64,000 nt of DNA from Anaeramoeba flamelloides. Lineage: Eukaryota > Metamonada > Anaeramoebidae. The translations under genes and the position numbers were made by a program. This document shows, in pieces, positions 10,745-23,013 of this stretch (its first letter is position 1; every line of letters starts with the position of its first letter). Below the pieces are notes generated by a model. That model did not search any database, was not told the DNA's origin, and saw only the letters and a program-made list of their open reading frames with translations. The DNA lies in the NCBI GenBank assembly GCA_027625915.1, contig JANTQA010000058.1:1-64000 (forward strand). The letters are read 5' to 3'.

Positions 10745-12359
10745 TCCTCTTATTTGCCCGAATTCCTAAATTATGATTTAGGAATTTTGTTAAAGACTCA
10801 AAAATAAATTTATTACCTATTAAGGCTAATAAATACAATGAATCTCTTTTTTCTAATAATATCAAAAATAGTAATATTATTTTTTAATATATTAGAGATG
10901 TTAAATTTTTTTAATTCAGATATCCAGATTTTACGATTATTTTCATAGGCTGGGCAGTTCCAGAGAAAATGATCCAAATCTTCAATGATATCTATTTTTT
11001 TTGATTTTTTTGCATAATTTACAGTATTTTGATTTGTCCTTGTTCATAACATAAGAATATCTATTTAAATAATTTGTAAAATTTCTGAGTTTTAAGATTG
11101 AAGTTGAGCCCTTCCATTTTAAGTATCTTTGTTGTTTGTTAATATTATTTTGAATAGAAATTATTTTTAAATATTTATGAACTTTCCAACTTGGACTATT
11201 TTCCAGTTGTTTAATTCGATATTTCTCAAGTTCAAATTCTAATTCTTTTAGGGTGTCTGATTGCCAGTTAATATTTTCAAATTTCTGTTCTCTGAATTTG
11301 AGATTTTTTACTATTTCATGAAAACCCAAAAGGTTAATTTTTGAATTAGTTTAAATCTTCTTTTATATATAGTTATTCTTGCTGAATCTATTTTTTGCTT
11401 CAGTTTTATATATAAATCTAGGAGAGTGTGGATTTATTAATAAAAATTTTGTTACTTTTTTATTAATCCACAAATCTATATCATTGAAATCTTGTTTTGT
11501 CAAATCAAATATTTCTAATCCATATAACAATTGACTATGTAAGACCGCTTTAAAAAAATGAATTTTCAATCCATTAGTAAATTTCTTTTGTTGTAAAATA
11601 TTAGTTATTTTTTTAAAATTGGTTTTTAACTTTATCAAGGTTAAATTTTAAATGAGTTTTTTTATCTAACCAAATCCCAAGATATAATATTTCTTTTGGA
11701 TTGGTAGTTTTTTTCATTTTATCATCATTTGGATTCATACCAAAATGTCGAATAATTCTATATATTTTTTCAATCTGATAATTTATTTCTATCAGAGATC
11801 CTTTCATGATTAGTATCAAATCATCTGCAAACATTTGAACATGTATCGCTAATGGTTTGAGTTTATCTAAGAGAAAATGAGTAATAAATCCAAATAGTAA
11901 AGGGGATAATGGATCTCCTTGATACACTCCCATTCCCTCTTTTGAATAATAAGCAAGTAAAAAATTTATTACTATTTCATTTTTTATAAATTTTTTTAGT
12001 GAGTAATAAATAAGTGAGTGATGGATAGAATCAAAGCATTTTTTGTATATCTATTGTAACAATATAAATGTTATCTTTTTTAAATTTGTTTTTTATTTTA
12101 TTAAATTCATTGAATAGATTTAGAACTGCAATTCTTGTATCTAATTTTTTTTTAAAACCAAATTGGTTTTTTGAAACTAAATCCCAAGAGTCTTGGATTC
12201 CCGCATATAATAATTTAAGAAAAAATCTTAGGAGCGTTTGATTAATTGATATTGGTCGATAATTAAGTGGAACTCCTTCATCTCCAGATTTATGAATAAA
12301 TAATAAATTTCTTTTTTTAATAAAATGGATATTTTTTTGAGAAATATCATTAATCCAAT
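10745..12359 (-). pseudogene. LINE1 reverse transcriptase and C-terminal zinc motif
   Basis: Reverse transcriptase motifs are VYQGDPLSPLLFGF (about 11890-11935) and the active-site MFADDLILIMKG (about 11805-11840), followed by LGIWLDKKTH and QLLYGLEIF, the thumb-like region shared with LINE2-4. The C-terminal domain has CKLC and DHFLWNCPAYENNR (about 10935-11020), a CCHC-like zinc motif common in APE-type LINEs. The reading ends near 10760. Several frame changes and stops make the copy inactive as read. It would copy LINE RNA at the nicked target. Confidence 0.85.
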
Positions 12360-13340
12360 TTAGAAATATTTTTTGAATTGTTTTTTATAAAACTTTCGTA
12401 ATTTAAATAAAAATCACTGTTTTGATTTTTTATTGATTTATATTGGAATATTTTATCAAATTCTTTTACTGATTTATTTTTTTTGATATTTCATTATTTC
12501 TTTAATTTTTTTAGTTGAAAATATTTCCTCTACTTTAATATTTAAAATATTATTTTTGTCTAATTTAAAATTTTTGATAAAATTAATTATATATATTTTT
12601 GGTTTTTTTACTAATAGACTCAACAAATTCAAAATAAGCTTTTTCCATATTTTCATTATTTAGAATCATTTTACTTGAAGTTTCTCTTAATCTATTAATT
12701 TTTTTCCAAAAATTTTGATTTTCTTCAAATTCTATATTGATTTGATTAATTAATTTAAAATACATTTTTGAGTTCCTATTTTTTATTTCTTTAATTAATT
12801 CATTATTTTCAAATACTCTATTAATTAAGTTATACAATTTTAAATCTTTTTTTGGTATATTTAAAATAATTCTTTCTTTCTTTTTAAATTTTTTTTTGAA
12901 AATTTTGAATTGTTTTTCATTTAATTGATAATTATTAGATTGAAAAAAATTAATAAAATCAAGATGAAAATTTGGGATATCTTTAATTCTAAAAATATCT
13001 TTAACTTCCCATTTTTTATTAATATTAAATTTGTTCAAAATTGCATTGTGGTCACTAATTTTATTTTTTATTGTTTTTTGATTTTTGATATTTTAAATTA
13101 TTGAAATTTGTAATAAAATAATCTAAATTATTATTATTTCTGGTTGGTTTCGAATTGAAAATAATTTTGAACTTGAATTTTGAAAAATAATTTATTTGAT
13201 TTTTAATCAAATTAAAATCGCCTCCAATGATTGTTTTATGATTTTGATATTTTTGTAAAAGATTGATAATTTTTTTATTTATTTCGTTATTTCGATCGTG
13301 TCTCTTATATACATTAATAATTATAAAATCAGTGAATATA
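12360..13340 (-). pseudogene. LINE1 endonuclease remnant and linker
   Basis: The segment at 13061-13340 contains TIIGGDFNLI and NLDYFITN, the GDFN and D-Y-F-I motifs of exonuclease-endonuclease-phosphatase (APE-like) endonucleases that nick the target DNA. About 330 residues of lysine- and asparagine-rich linker follow before the reverse transcriptase. The N-terminal half of the endonuclease is absent because of 5' truncation. Frames change at least twice here. Confidence 0.75.
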
Positions 13341-13369
13341 AAAATTAGGATATTTTGGAACATTATTGG

Positions 13370-14330
13370 GTGTTTGAAATATTCGTGAAAATACTCGAAA
13401 ATCGAAAATACACGAAAATTTTAAAACCCTAAAATTTTAAAAACCCAAAATTTGTAAAAACCGAAAATTTGTAAAAAATGAAATTTGTAAAAACCGAAAA
13501 TTTTAAAACTCGAAAATTGAAAATCCACGAAATTTTTAAAACAACATTAAATTTTTAAAACCACTTAAAAACACTTTTAGGACAACTTATAACAAACTCC
13601 TATTGTTCAGAGAGATATATTTATGATATAATAACAATTTTACTTTTTAGACATAATATTTTTTTTGAATTTTCTACTATAATTCCTCTGAAAAGTTTTT
13701 TGGTAACTTTTGAATATAAACAAGTATGTTAATACTTGTTAGGGTAAGTATATGTGTAGGAGGGTGTATGTTTGGGATTGGTATGTGCTCTATTGGGGTT
13801 GGTAGTGTGACTAGGTTGGCTATTTTGGATGTTAGATTAAACCAATTTCTCTTCTGGAATGGAACGTTAAATATCCGTTTGACTTTTGTCACCTTGTGTA
13901 AAGGGTAGGGGTATTTGTTTGTACGATTAGATATTACTTGGTTATTTTTGGATTGTATTTAAAGATTACAAAATTATGATGTAATGATACACAATTAGAA
14001 ATTTTCTTTAAAAAGACATTTACTCTTATTTTATTAATATCATTTTAGCAATCATCAGAAATGTTACTGGTATCTAAGATACCAATTATTTTCGCACAAA
14101 AGGGGTTGTATACTATTCCTAAATATTTGTCATTTTTTTCAAATGTTGTATTTTTCAGTTAAAAAAATTTTTTTTCTACAATAAAATTCTAATTTTACTG
14201 CTAAACTGAATGTACTGATCCTAGGGTTACTTAAAAGTTGTCTATAAAGTGCTTTTTTTTTTTTTTTAGTTGTTTTAAAAATTTTAGGGTATTTTCGATT
14301 TTTGGGTATTTTCAGGAATGTTTGATAGAT
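13370..14330. repeat. Inverted-repeat element next to the LINE1 5' end
   Basis: Left arm 13372-13590 (GAAAATACTCGAAAATCG... to CACTTTTAGGACAAC) is complementary to right arm about 14235-14330 (GTTGTCTATAAAGTGC... to GGTATTTTCAGGAATG). The left arm is expanded by an internal CGAAAATTTTAAAAC-type tandem repeat. The 640-bp middle has no convincing gene; a 71-residue frame at 13677-13892 is probably chance. Looks like a MITE or foldback element. Confidence 0.55.
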
Positions 14331-14984
14331 TCACATTTTTTGACCAAAAAAAAAAAAAAAATATCGTTTCTTCAATCTTTGTTTTTTTGAGAATTCATTC
14401 AAAAAGATAAGTAAAAAATAATAAAACTACAATAAATTAAAACAAATTTCCAATAGTTGGAATTATTCAACAAAAAAATATTTTATTGATCAAAATTATT
14501 CCTCAACAAAACAATTATTTATTAGAATTAATTTTGTTGTTTTTATTATTAAATTTATGAAAATTGGAAAATTTGCAATCAAAAATAAGATCATTTTGAA
14601 TTCAATCTTTTTGTTAAGAAAAATAAGTGAAACTTGTTTTATCAGGAAACATTAAAAGAAATCAAAGAAAAAAAATATTAATTCAAGAAATCGAAAAAAT
14701 AAATAATTAAAAACAAAATGGAGCATTAATCAAAATAACAGTTGTTTTTTAATCATACTATCTTATAATCAGTTTTTTCTTTGATTTGATTTTTTATTAT
14801 GAAATATTGTAGTTGAAAAAATTCAACTATTTTTGAATTTGAGAAAAAGTACAAATCATATATCTCAAGATAAAATGAGATTTATTCATTATTTTTTATT
14901 GATTTAATTAATAATAAAATAATAAATAATTCAATCTAGTAAATTTTTAATCTGTTTATTTAATTTAAATTACAATTCATTTTC

Positions 14985-15045
14985 AGTTTTCTGTGATTTC
15001 TCAGGTTTTCTGTGATTTCTGTGATTTCTGTGATTTCTGTTTTTG
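14985..15045. repeat. 9-bp TTTCTGTGA microsatellite
   Basis: Imperfect repeats of TTTCTGTGA. The complementary motif (TCACAGAAA) is repeated inside both R2 copies near 56100 and 62880, so the motif recurs in unrelated places. Confidence 0.8.
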
Positions 15046-15799
15046 CTTCCAATTAGAAATGATCTATCACTTTTTTAAGGTATTTGACTTTTAATACCAC
15101 AACGTCTAATATTATTTTTATTTTGATCCAAAAACCATACTTTTTTTACTTGATAAACCCAGAAAGGATCATTTCAAATTTGGTTATCTGTCTTTCTTGT
15201 TTTCTGAAAAACAAAAAGTTTATTTGCTACCATTTCCAAATGACTTTGAAACACCTAATAAACGATTTAACAACCAAGTAAATATTTCTCAATAAACCCT
15301 AAAATAACATCTTGAATTTATGCAATCAAAACATACAGTGAAAATATAAAACTTATCCTTGACAAAATTCATATTAAACAATTTTTTCAAAAAAATTAAC
15401 TTTGTGGGTAAAAAATAGAGTTAATTAAATAAATTCAAATATTTTGAATAGTTTTTTATTTTTTTTGTTTAACGGGCGAATCAATATTAAATTTTTTTAC
15501 CTAAATTTAATAGCGATCGAGAAAATTGTTTGCTAATGACTTAGATTTGAAAACTTGTATATTTTTTTTTTGAACATATTTCTAGATAAGGAATCCTTAT
15601 TTAGAAATTGGTCAAATAAAAAAAAAAAATATAATAGAGACTAGTCCCTTAAAGCATATGTAATTCATCTACTACAACTGGGAACCTTTAACTAGAAAAA
15701 TGGTTTATTTTTAATAACATGAAATAAACTGACATTATAGAATACTAAAAATAGAAATAAAAGGATTGTTCATTTATTATTTATAAAAAACATTAAAAT

Positions 15800-16640
15800 A
15801 TAATTCAAACTTAATTGTTTAATATGATATTGTATTTTCTTCTTTTAAATAAATTATTATTTTCGAAAAATAATTAATTCTTAAAAATCTTTATGACACA
15901 TGTGCAAAAATGATTTCTATTTTTACATATTTTTTTTTTATTTGATCAAATTGTGATTTTTTCATTAACTATGATACTTTTTTGGTATGCCCTTCAAGGG
16001 TTAGCAAACTTGGCCATTTATTTGATGTTTTATTGTGATAACAAATTCCATTTAATAAACGATTGGAGATTTTTGGATTTATTTGAATTTTAAAAAAAAT
16101 ATTTTCGATTTTTTCTCCAAGTTTCTACTCCAAATCAATTTTAAAATCTTTTTTAAATCCTATTTGTTTCAAAATAAATTGGACAAAATTTTCATTCAGC
16201 TTTCCAAAAAAAGATTTTTTATAAATCAGTAAACCTTTCAAATTTTAGATAATTTCTGAAGAGGAAGCTTAAATTATTAATTTTCCTCTTTTAGAATTGA
16301 GTACTTTGTTTTTTTATTAATTCTTGACAGGTGTGATTTTTTTGGAAAGTAGAATGAAAATTTTGTCCATTTTATTTTGAAATTAACAGTACAATAGAAT
16401 GTTACTAAAGACATTGAATATGTATCCAAGTTTCTTGGGACTTGAGATATTACCATAAAAGTATCATAGTTAATGAAAAATCACAATTTTATCAAAAAAA
16501 AAAAAAAAAAACATGAAAAATTCAGAAATCATTTTTTACACCTGTGTTATAGATTTTTAAGAATTAATTATCATTCTGATCTCATTATTTATTTATAAAA
16601 TACTGAAAAGTATAACATTATCTTCAATCCGTTTTAAATC
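15800..16640. repeat. Long palindrome, arms about 400 bp
   Basis: The two halves fold back on each other around about 16270. Paired landmarks are TTAATTCTTAAAAATCT (near 15875) with AGATTTTTAAGAATTAA (near 16550), TCATTAACTATGATACTTTT (near 15962) with AAAGTATCATAGTTAATGA (near 16458), and ATTGGACAAAATTTTCATTC with GAATGAAAATTTTGTCCA. Arms differ by scattered substitutions and poly-T length. No terminal duplication or gene was recognised. Probably a foldback element within the intron. Confidence 0.75.
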
Positions 16641-17179
16641 AAAGGAATCAATTCCTATTGAAAACTAATATTTTGATTCAATCACTTAATTGAGTAGAGT
16701 ATACCTTCCAAATTAAAGTTTTATTATGTTAAGAAATATGATTCAAATAGAATTCAAATATATTAAATTTACAGTACTACAGATTTGGTTTAATTAAAAT
16801 TTGAAATTCATTTCTTGTTAATTATTATTATTATTATAAAAAAAAAATGAGTTTTACTTTTAAAAATATTTGGATGTACGATATTTTTAGAGAATTTTTT
16901 TTTCAAATTGTCTTTTGTAATATTTAAATTTTTTCTCAATTGTTGTTCTCTATTCATCAGTAATTTGGATTGATCATTAATAATAATTTTAATTAAAAAT
17001 TTTTTGAAAAAATTATATCCAAACATAAATTTATTGTGAAAATTCCAAACTTGGAAAATATGATCAATAATAACAGTCATTTATTGTTTTGATCTGGAAA
17101 CGATCACTCACTTTGTTATGATTCAAGTTTTATTGGCCAGGAAGAAGATAAAAAATGATGGTCTTGTTTGAAGTGATAT

Positions 17180-17224
17180 AAAATGATATTGAGGAGTTCT
17201 ATGAACTCCGATCAATATCATTTT
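17180..17224. repeat. Perfect hairpin, 20-bp stem
   Basis: AAAATGATATTGA plus GGAGTTC, a TAT loop, then GAACTCC and TCAATATCATTTT. It is a nearly perfect stem inside the proposed intron with no terminator-like context; its role is unknown. Confidence 0.7.
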
Positions 17225-20200
17225 AGTACCAGAACAATCTCATATATTTTGAGTATGGAAGGTAATCCAAAAAAGGAAGGATTGACAATAGGGGGAGATT
17301 TTTGAACAAATAGAAACAAATATAATTTTGATATTTATTTTTAGGTAATCAAGATCTAACTTGGCATAATAATAAAAAGAGAGTCAAAGAAAAGAATAAC
17401 CAATTTGTTATTATTTAAATGATTTGATGAAGAACTTTTATTCTATAAAGGATCATTTTTTTCTTCACCAACTGAATTATTGAAAAGCATTAAAGTTAAA
17501 TTGTAAAAATTGTTTATATCAAGGACAATACTTGGGTTTCAATTGCCACAGAGACAAACTAGATCATCAAACATTTTTAATGAGTCTCTATTTCCCCCTT
17601 TTTATTACACGTTAGTTTAGAAATATCCCGAAGGTCTTCAAATATAAAATCATGTATATACTTTTTGGGGATTCTTGACAGTGAACGATTTTGAACATTC
17701 ATATAAAAATTGATTTGACTTGACTTGACTTGACATTGTAGAAATTATTATTAATTTTTTATGTAAAATATGTAATTTTAAAAATCTTTTTGAAATATTA
17801 AAAATTTTTACTTTTGAAATATTTAAAAATATTCTCTTTTCAATTTTTTCAAGGAAAAAGAGTACAAATTTTTTTTTGTTTTTTAAAAAATGATATTAGT
17901 TTTTTTTTTCTAATATAAAAAGAGAAAAACAATTTTTAGATTTTTTGAAATTTGAATTTTACAAAAAAATGGAATTTATTGTATTTACCAAACATTATCT
18001 GAAAACTGAAGATTTTTTTTTTTAAATTTTGATTTCTAGAAGAGAAATAATTTATTTTATTAGAACCAAATTATGATGATATTAAAAATCCTAATAGTTG
18101 AACCATATAATCTTTTTAAAAAAAAATTTTTCTAACATTTATTTTAACATTTTTATCACAAAATTTCCTTTTAAATGATGATTTTTTCAATATATTTTTT
18201 GAAAAAAATATTCTTATAACGCGGGCTTATAACATATTACAAATATTATAATAAATTTTATAACAAACAGATATGTTATAAAAGTTTTTATTATAAAATT
18301 TTCTAACATTTAAAACGTTTATAACACCTTTACAACACGTTTATAACATGTTATAAAATACTTTTTTTTTTTTTTTTTTTTGAGGGTATAATCTTTGAAA
18401 TTACTGAAGATTAAAATCTAATGTTTAAAAATATTTTAAAGTCTTCTAAAATAACTTTTAATAACATTTTTAAAGTTTAAATTTACAAGTGAAATACTTT
18501 TTATATTGATTAAGGGGTTAAAGTTTATCAAGGAGAAGTCGAAGATTTATATAAAGTTTGTATAATAACCCAATGATTTTCATCAAAATCTTTCAAAAAT
18601 AATTACAATGCTAATTTACAATTTTTAAAAAGATCTAATCTCAATCTTATCTGTTGTTATACAAAAATGAAATACTCAAAATTTCATCATAGGAATAAGT
18701 TTGTGTTTTTTTTTTTTTGAAAAAAATACATTTCATTTTTATCATTGGAATTTCTTCTTTTCTTCAATTGAAAAATGATTTAATTTTGATTTTTTTTTTA
18801 TAAATTTTCACTTAATACCAGAATTAGCTATAAATTTTAATTTTTAGATCCTATTTTTTTTTTTTTTTTAATAAAAATTTCTTGTTAAATGATTATTTTT
18901 TTTCTATTTTTTTTTAATAAAAGTCTTTTCTATTTACAATTTTTCAATTTTGTTTTTTTTTTTACTTTCTCTAACTCAACAATTTAATTTTTTTTTGATG
19001 ATGACTTTTTAAAAAAATTTCTTGTTAAATGATTATATTTTTTTCGATTTCTTTTAACAGAAAAGAAAGTGTTTTGAAATAAAAATTAGTAAAAAAATAT
19101 AATTTTTTACTTTTATTAATTGTTTAAAATTAAAATTGAATTTAATATAAAAATATAGTAAGCTTTTTTGATCTCCTTTTTCCATAAATATAAATCGTTT
19201 TAGATTTTGGTTTTAATCTGAAATAAAGTTTTATTATTATTATTTTAATTTTTCCATTTATTTAATATTATTACAATCAAAGTAAATAAAATATGAATAA
19301 TAAATGTATTACATTTTATTATTAATAAATAAAGTTTGGCAACAAAGTTGCTCATAAATATTTTTAATTGGTGTTTTTATTTAATATTAATTTTGGGGTT
19401 ACCATTTGGGTTTTTACGATCACTTGATTTTTAATTTCTTTGTTTACCTTGAAGTTTAAAATTATTAAAAATTATTATTTTAATTGGAAATTTTAAAGTT
19501 TTTTCTTTTTAGGTTTTAAAATCCTAAAATATACAGCAATTTCAAACCTGGTGAGCACTATTTAACTTGTTTTAAAATTTTCATTAAACTTTCTAAAAAA
19601 CTCCTTTCAATTGAAATGAACTCTTGTTATTTTGGACTCAAATCTTCTTGTATTGTCCTTAATATTCAAGATCCCTTACAAACATGGAATTTTTGAAATT
19701 AAATTTCAAAAAAGTTTAAAAAAAAAAAGGAAAAATTGTCTAAGAAGCTTGGCATACAGGTATTCTTGAGTTTTGGTGATAAAACTTTAATTTAGTTTCA
19801 ACAGATCTTAGAATTTCAAAAAAAGTTTAATCAAAATTAAAATTCCAAGTTAAGTTAAATCGTGCGCACCATGTTTGAAAGTGCTGTATTTTTGGATTAT
19901 TTATTATATATTATTTTTTATATTTTTTGTTTTAATTATGTGAATAATTTTATATTTTTTGAATAACATTGATAACAATCAATACAAGATCTAATTTAAA
20001 AGCAAATTTTTTTTTAAAAAAAACCCAAAATTTCACAATTAAGCAACTCAATCGCAACATTGTCATATTTTGAGTTTCTACCATTCATAAAATTTTCCTA
20101 GATTTGTGAATGTATTTAGTTTATGTGAAATCAAAATATTTTATTTTTCTAAAATGATTGATATTATAATACATACAAGTTTTTTTTAATAGAAAACCCA

Positions 20201-20797
20201 AATAAAATTAGTTGATAGTATCTAACTATTTGATCAATCAATATTTAATTAATAAAGTTAATACAAATCTCTCAAGAAAGACTTTTTTTGTGCCATTTAC
20301 TCCCAAATAATACAATACATTTCAATTTTTATAATTATATATTTTTTATTTTGAGTAATTTATATAAATAAGAAATAATTGTTAAGATTTTAATTGGTTA
20401 TTAACTCTAGTTATATATTTCAAAAAGACAAATATTTTAAATATATGATTATTTTAATCAAATATATAATTGTAAGTTGCAAAAAAGTTGAATTCGGAGT
20501 TCATTTTAATCAAAATTTTTTTTTTAATTTTATAATTTTGATCTTATTTTAATCACATTTTGTTTTTTATATTTTAAAAATTTCCTTTAAATTTATTGCT
20601 TTGGTAAAAAAAATAATAAAATTTTTTTATAGAATTTTAAATCTAATTTTTAATTTTGTGGAAAATTCTTATTTTTCAATTTAATTAATTATAATTATTT
20701 TTATTTATATTATATTATACTCTTTTTTTCGATTTTTCTAAAAATTGAAAAATTAAACTTTAAAATCGATTATAAAAAAATAAAAAAATAGATTCAG

Positions 20798-21316
20798 ATA
20801 ATAATAGAACTGAAAAATGCCCAATTCACCAAAATAATAAACTTTCCAGATACTGTAAAAATTGCAAAAAATTAATTTGTGACAAATGTGTCTTTGATCA
20901 TACAAATCATGAAACAATTGCATTTGATCAGCCAATGGATTTTTATAAAGAATTAATCAATGAACAAAAAAAATTCACTCAAAATCATTTTGAAAGAATC
21001 AATGAGAAATTTAAACGATTAAAGAATTCTGAAAAGGAGATGAAATCTAAAAAAGAAAAAATTTTCAGTGAAATATCAGAATTTTATTTGAATCAAAAAA
21101 AGTTATTAGATTTACTTGAACAAAATGAAATAAAATTAGCCAATGATTTTTTTCAACAAATTTCAAAAAGTATGAACAAAGAAAAACAAACAATCAATGA
21201 TATACAATATTCAACAGAAACACTACTGAAACAATTTAACAAATTAGAAAGCAATATAAACCAATCAAATTCATTTGGATTTTTTAAATTATTTTCTCAA
21301 ATGCAATTAAACAAAA
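20798..21316 (+). CDS. B-box/filamin/TLDc protein, exon 2
   Basis: Continues the protein with CPIHQNNKLSRYCKNC...CDKCVFDHTNHE, a B-box type 2 zinc-binding pattern (C-x2-H, C-x2-C, C-x2-C, H-x2-H) at about 20815-20915. A basic, glutamate-rich coiled coil follows (FERINEKFKRLKNSEKEM). The frame is open back to a stop at 20773 but has no ATG before the one at 20935, which lies after the B-box, so the exon depends on an upstream exon. It is bounded by ATTCAG at 20797 and the donor AAA|GTTTGA at 21316/21317, phase 1. Read on, the frame stops at 21330. TRIM-like function in assembly or ubiquitin signalling is possible but no RING finger was seen. Confidence 0.75.
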
Positions 21317-21457
21317 GTTTGAATTTTTAAATTTTACTTTGGATTTTTTTATTTTTTTTTATTTTTTAAATGAATCTTTTGAATTTTTGTTTTTTTAATT
21401 CTTTTTTTTTTATTCAAAATTTTTTTAACAAATATATATATATATATATAATATAAG
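21317..21457 (+). other. Intron 2 of the B-box/TLDc gene
   Basis: Donor GTTTGAAT, then a T-rich body with a (TA)n run at 21433-21450, acceptor ATATAAG ending at 21457. Phase 1 on both sides. An alternative acceptor, AATCAG, about 20 bp downstream, also keeps the frame. Confidence 0.65.
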
Positions 21458-23013
21458 CCCAAGAAAAACCAAAATCAGAATTCCCAAGATTATGTAATGA
21501 ACACAAAAATAAGCCTTTTCAATATTTTTGCATTGATCATAAACAATTATTATGTGTTGATTGTCTAACGCTTAATCATAGAAAATGCAATCAAGTAGTC
21601 AATCTGGAAGAAGGATACGAAAAAATCCAAAATGAATTGGAAGAAGTAATCAAAGAAATAAATTCAATTAATGAGAAAAAAGAAGAATTTGTTCGAAAAA
21701 TACAAAATGAAAAAATCAATTCCTTAAAAGATAAACAAATAAATATTGAATTGGTCAAAAAAAATTATCAAAAATTAAATGAATTAACTCAATATCAATT
21801 CAAGAAGATGAATGAAGAAATATCAATTCAACAAAATGAAAAATATTTGAAATTAAATAAACAATCAATGAAAATCCAAAAAGAAATTGATGAATTAAAT
21901 GAATCTGAAATGATAATAAAAGAAATTGAAATTTGCAAAAAATATAATGATTATCAACAAATATTGATCAATTTTTTTAAATTGAAAAAATTGTTACCAA
22001 TTTTGAATAAAAATGAGAAGAATAAATTAATTTGTAATTCAAAATTTAATAAAATAAATATAATTTCAAATGAATTAAAGGAGAATTTGAAAAATTGGAA
22101 ATTAAATTTGCCTTTTTATCCCAATAAAACCCAAATCAATTTGCCTAATGAAATCCAATTGGAAAACAAATTGCAATTTTCAATTCTTCTTAAAAATCAA
22201 TTTAATGAAACCATAAATGCCCAAGAATTCAATCCAAAAGCTGAAATTATTGAATCAAATTCAAATGAAATGATCACTGAAATAACCAAATTCAAAGAAG
22301 GAACAAATCAAGAATCAATTGGAGAATATTTATTCCAAAAAGAAGGAGAATATCAAATAAATTTCTCAATAAATGATCAAAAAATTCCAAAATCACCATT
22401 TAAATTGAAAGTAATTGATCAAATTTTTTTACTAGAAGAATCAGAAATCCTTCAAAAGGAAAATAACCCAAAATTTCTTCAAATTCTCGAAAAATGGATC
22501 AAAGAAGCCGGATGCAATTCAAATTTGAAAAGAAGATTCAATTCAAGAACAGATGGATGGAAATATCAAACCTTTCATGAAAAATGCGACAATAAAGGAA
22601 AATCCATAGTTCTGATCAAATTAAAAAACCAATCCTTATTTGGAGGATTTGCAGCAATTGATTGGGATTATACAACATACGGATGGAAACAGTCCACAGG
22701 AAATAAATCCTTTCTTTTTTCCTTAATTAGCCTGGATCCAAATTTTAAAGAACCTTTAAAAATGCATATTTATCAGCATAAAGATAACGAAATAAATTGC
22801 CATCCAAATTTTGGACCAGCATTTGGAGGTGGAAGAGATTTGAGTTTAGGATGGAATAACCAAAATATGAATGAATGGAACTATTCATCTCTAGGCGGGA
22901 CATATAAATCACCATTTGGATATAAATATGGATCAAATCAAGCAATGAATTTTTTAGCAGGCTCCTATAATCATTGGGATATTTTTCAAATTGAAATTTT
23001 TTGTGAAAAATAA
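21458..23013 (+). CDS. B-box/filamin/TLDc protein, exon 3 (C-terminal)
   Basis: Opens with a third zinc module, CNEHKNKPFQYFCIDHKQLL...CVDCLTLNHRKC (about 21490-21595), a B-box type 2. A coiled coil of about 150 residues follows, then a filamin-like immunoglobulin repeat ending IPKSPFKLKVID (about 22385-22420), and a complete TLDc domain from ILEKWIKEAGC to the stop at 23013. TLDc hallmarks are GGFAAIDWD, SFLFSLISL, GPAFGGGRDLSLG and the terminal FQIEIFCE. TLDc domains occur in proteins linked to oxidative-stress resistance and V-ATPase regulation; here the target is unknown. The reading frame is intact and unlike the decayed elements around it, so the gene looks functional. Confidence 0.88.

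Larger units (their letters stand above)
10710..13340 (-). mobile_element. LINE1: 5'-truncated APE-type non-LTR retrotransposon
   Basis: Flanked on both sides by the 16-bp target duplication AAAATTAGGATATTTT (10694-10709 and 13341-13356), so the ends are exact. The 3' end at 10710 abuts a short A tail on the minus strand. It encodes in order the second half of an endonuclease, a reverse transcriptase and a C-terminal zinc motif, but lacks ORF1 and the endonuclease N-terminus, so it is a 5'-truncated copy. The frame is broken repeatedly, often in A/T runs. Confidence 0.92.
9444..20797 (+). other. Proposed 11.35-kb intron 1, filled with mobile elements
   Basis: Donor GTTTGTG at 9444, acceptor ATTCAG ending at 20797, both in phase. 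Within it lie poly-T runs, LINE1 (10710-13340), an inverted-repeat element (about 13370-14330), a TTTCTGTGA microsatellite (14985-15045), a 0.8-kb palindrome (15800-16640) and a hairpin (17180-17224). No host exon was recognised in the rest, including 16641-20797, which is AT-rich with many homopolymer runs. Removing the recognised insertions still leaves more than 6 kb. Confidence 0.45.

Noticed and set aside
13677-13892. 71-residue minus-strand frame inside an inverted-repeat element
   Set aside because: No domain, low complexity, and no supporting context.
18340-18360. TTATAACATGTTATAA palindrome as a regulatory site
   Set aside because: Lies in a patch of TTATAACA repeats; no gene near that it could serve.
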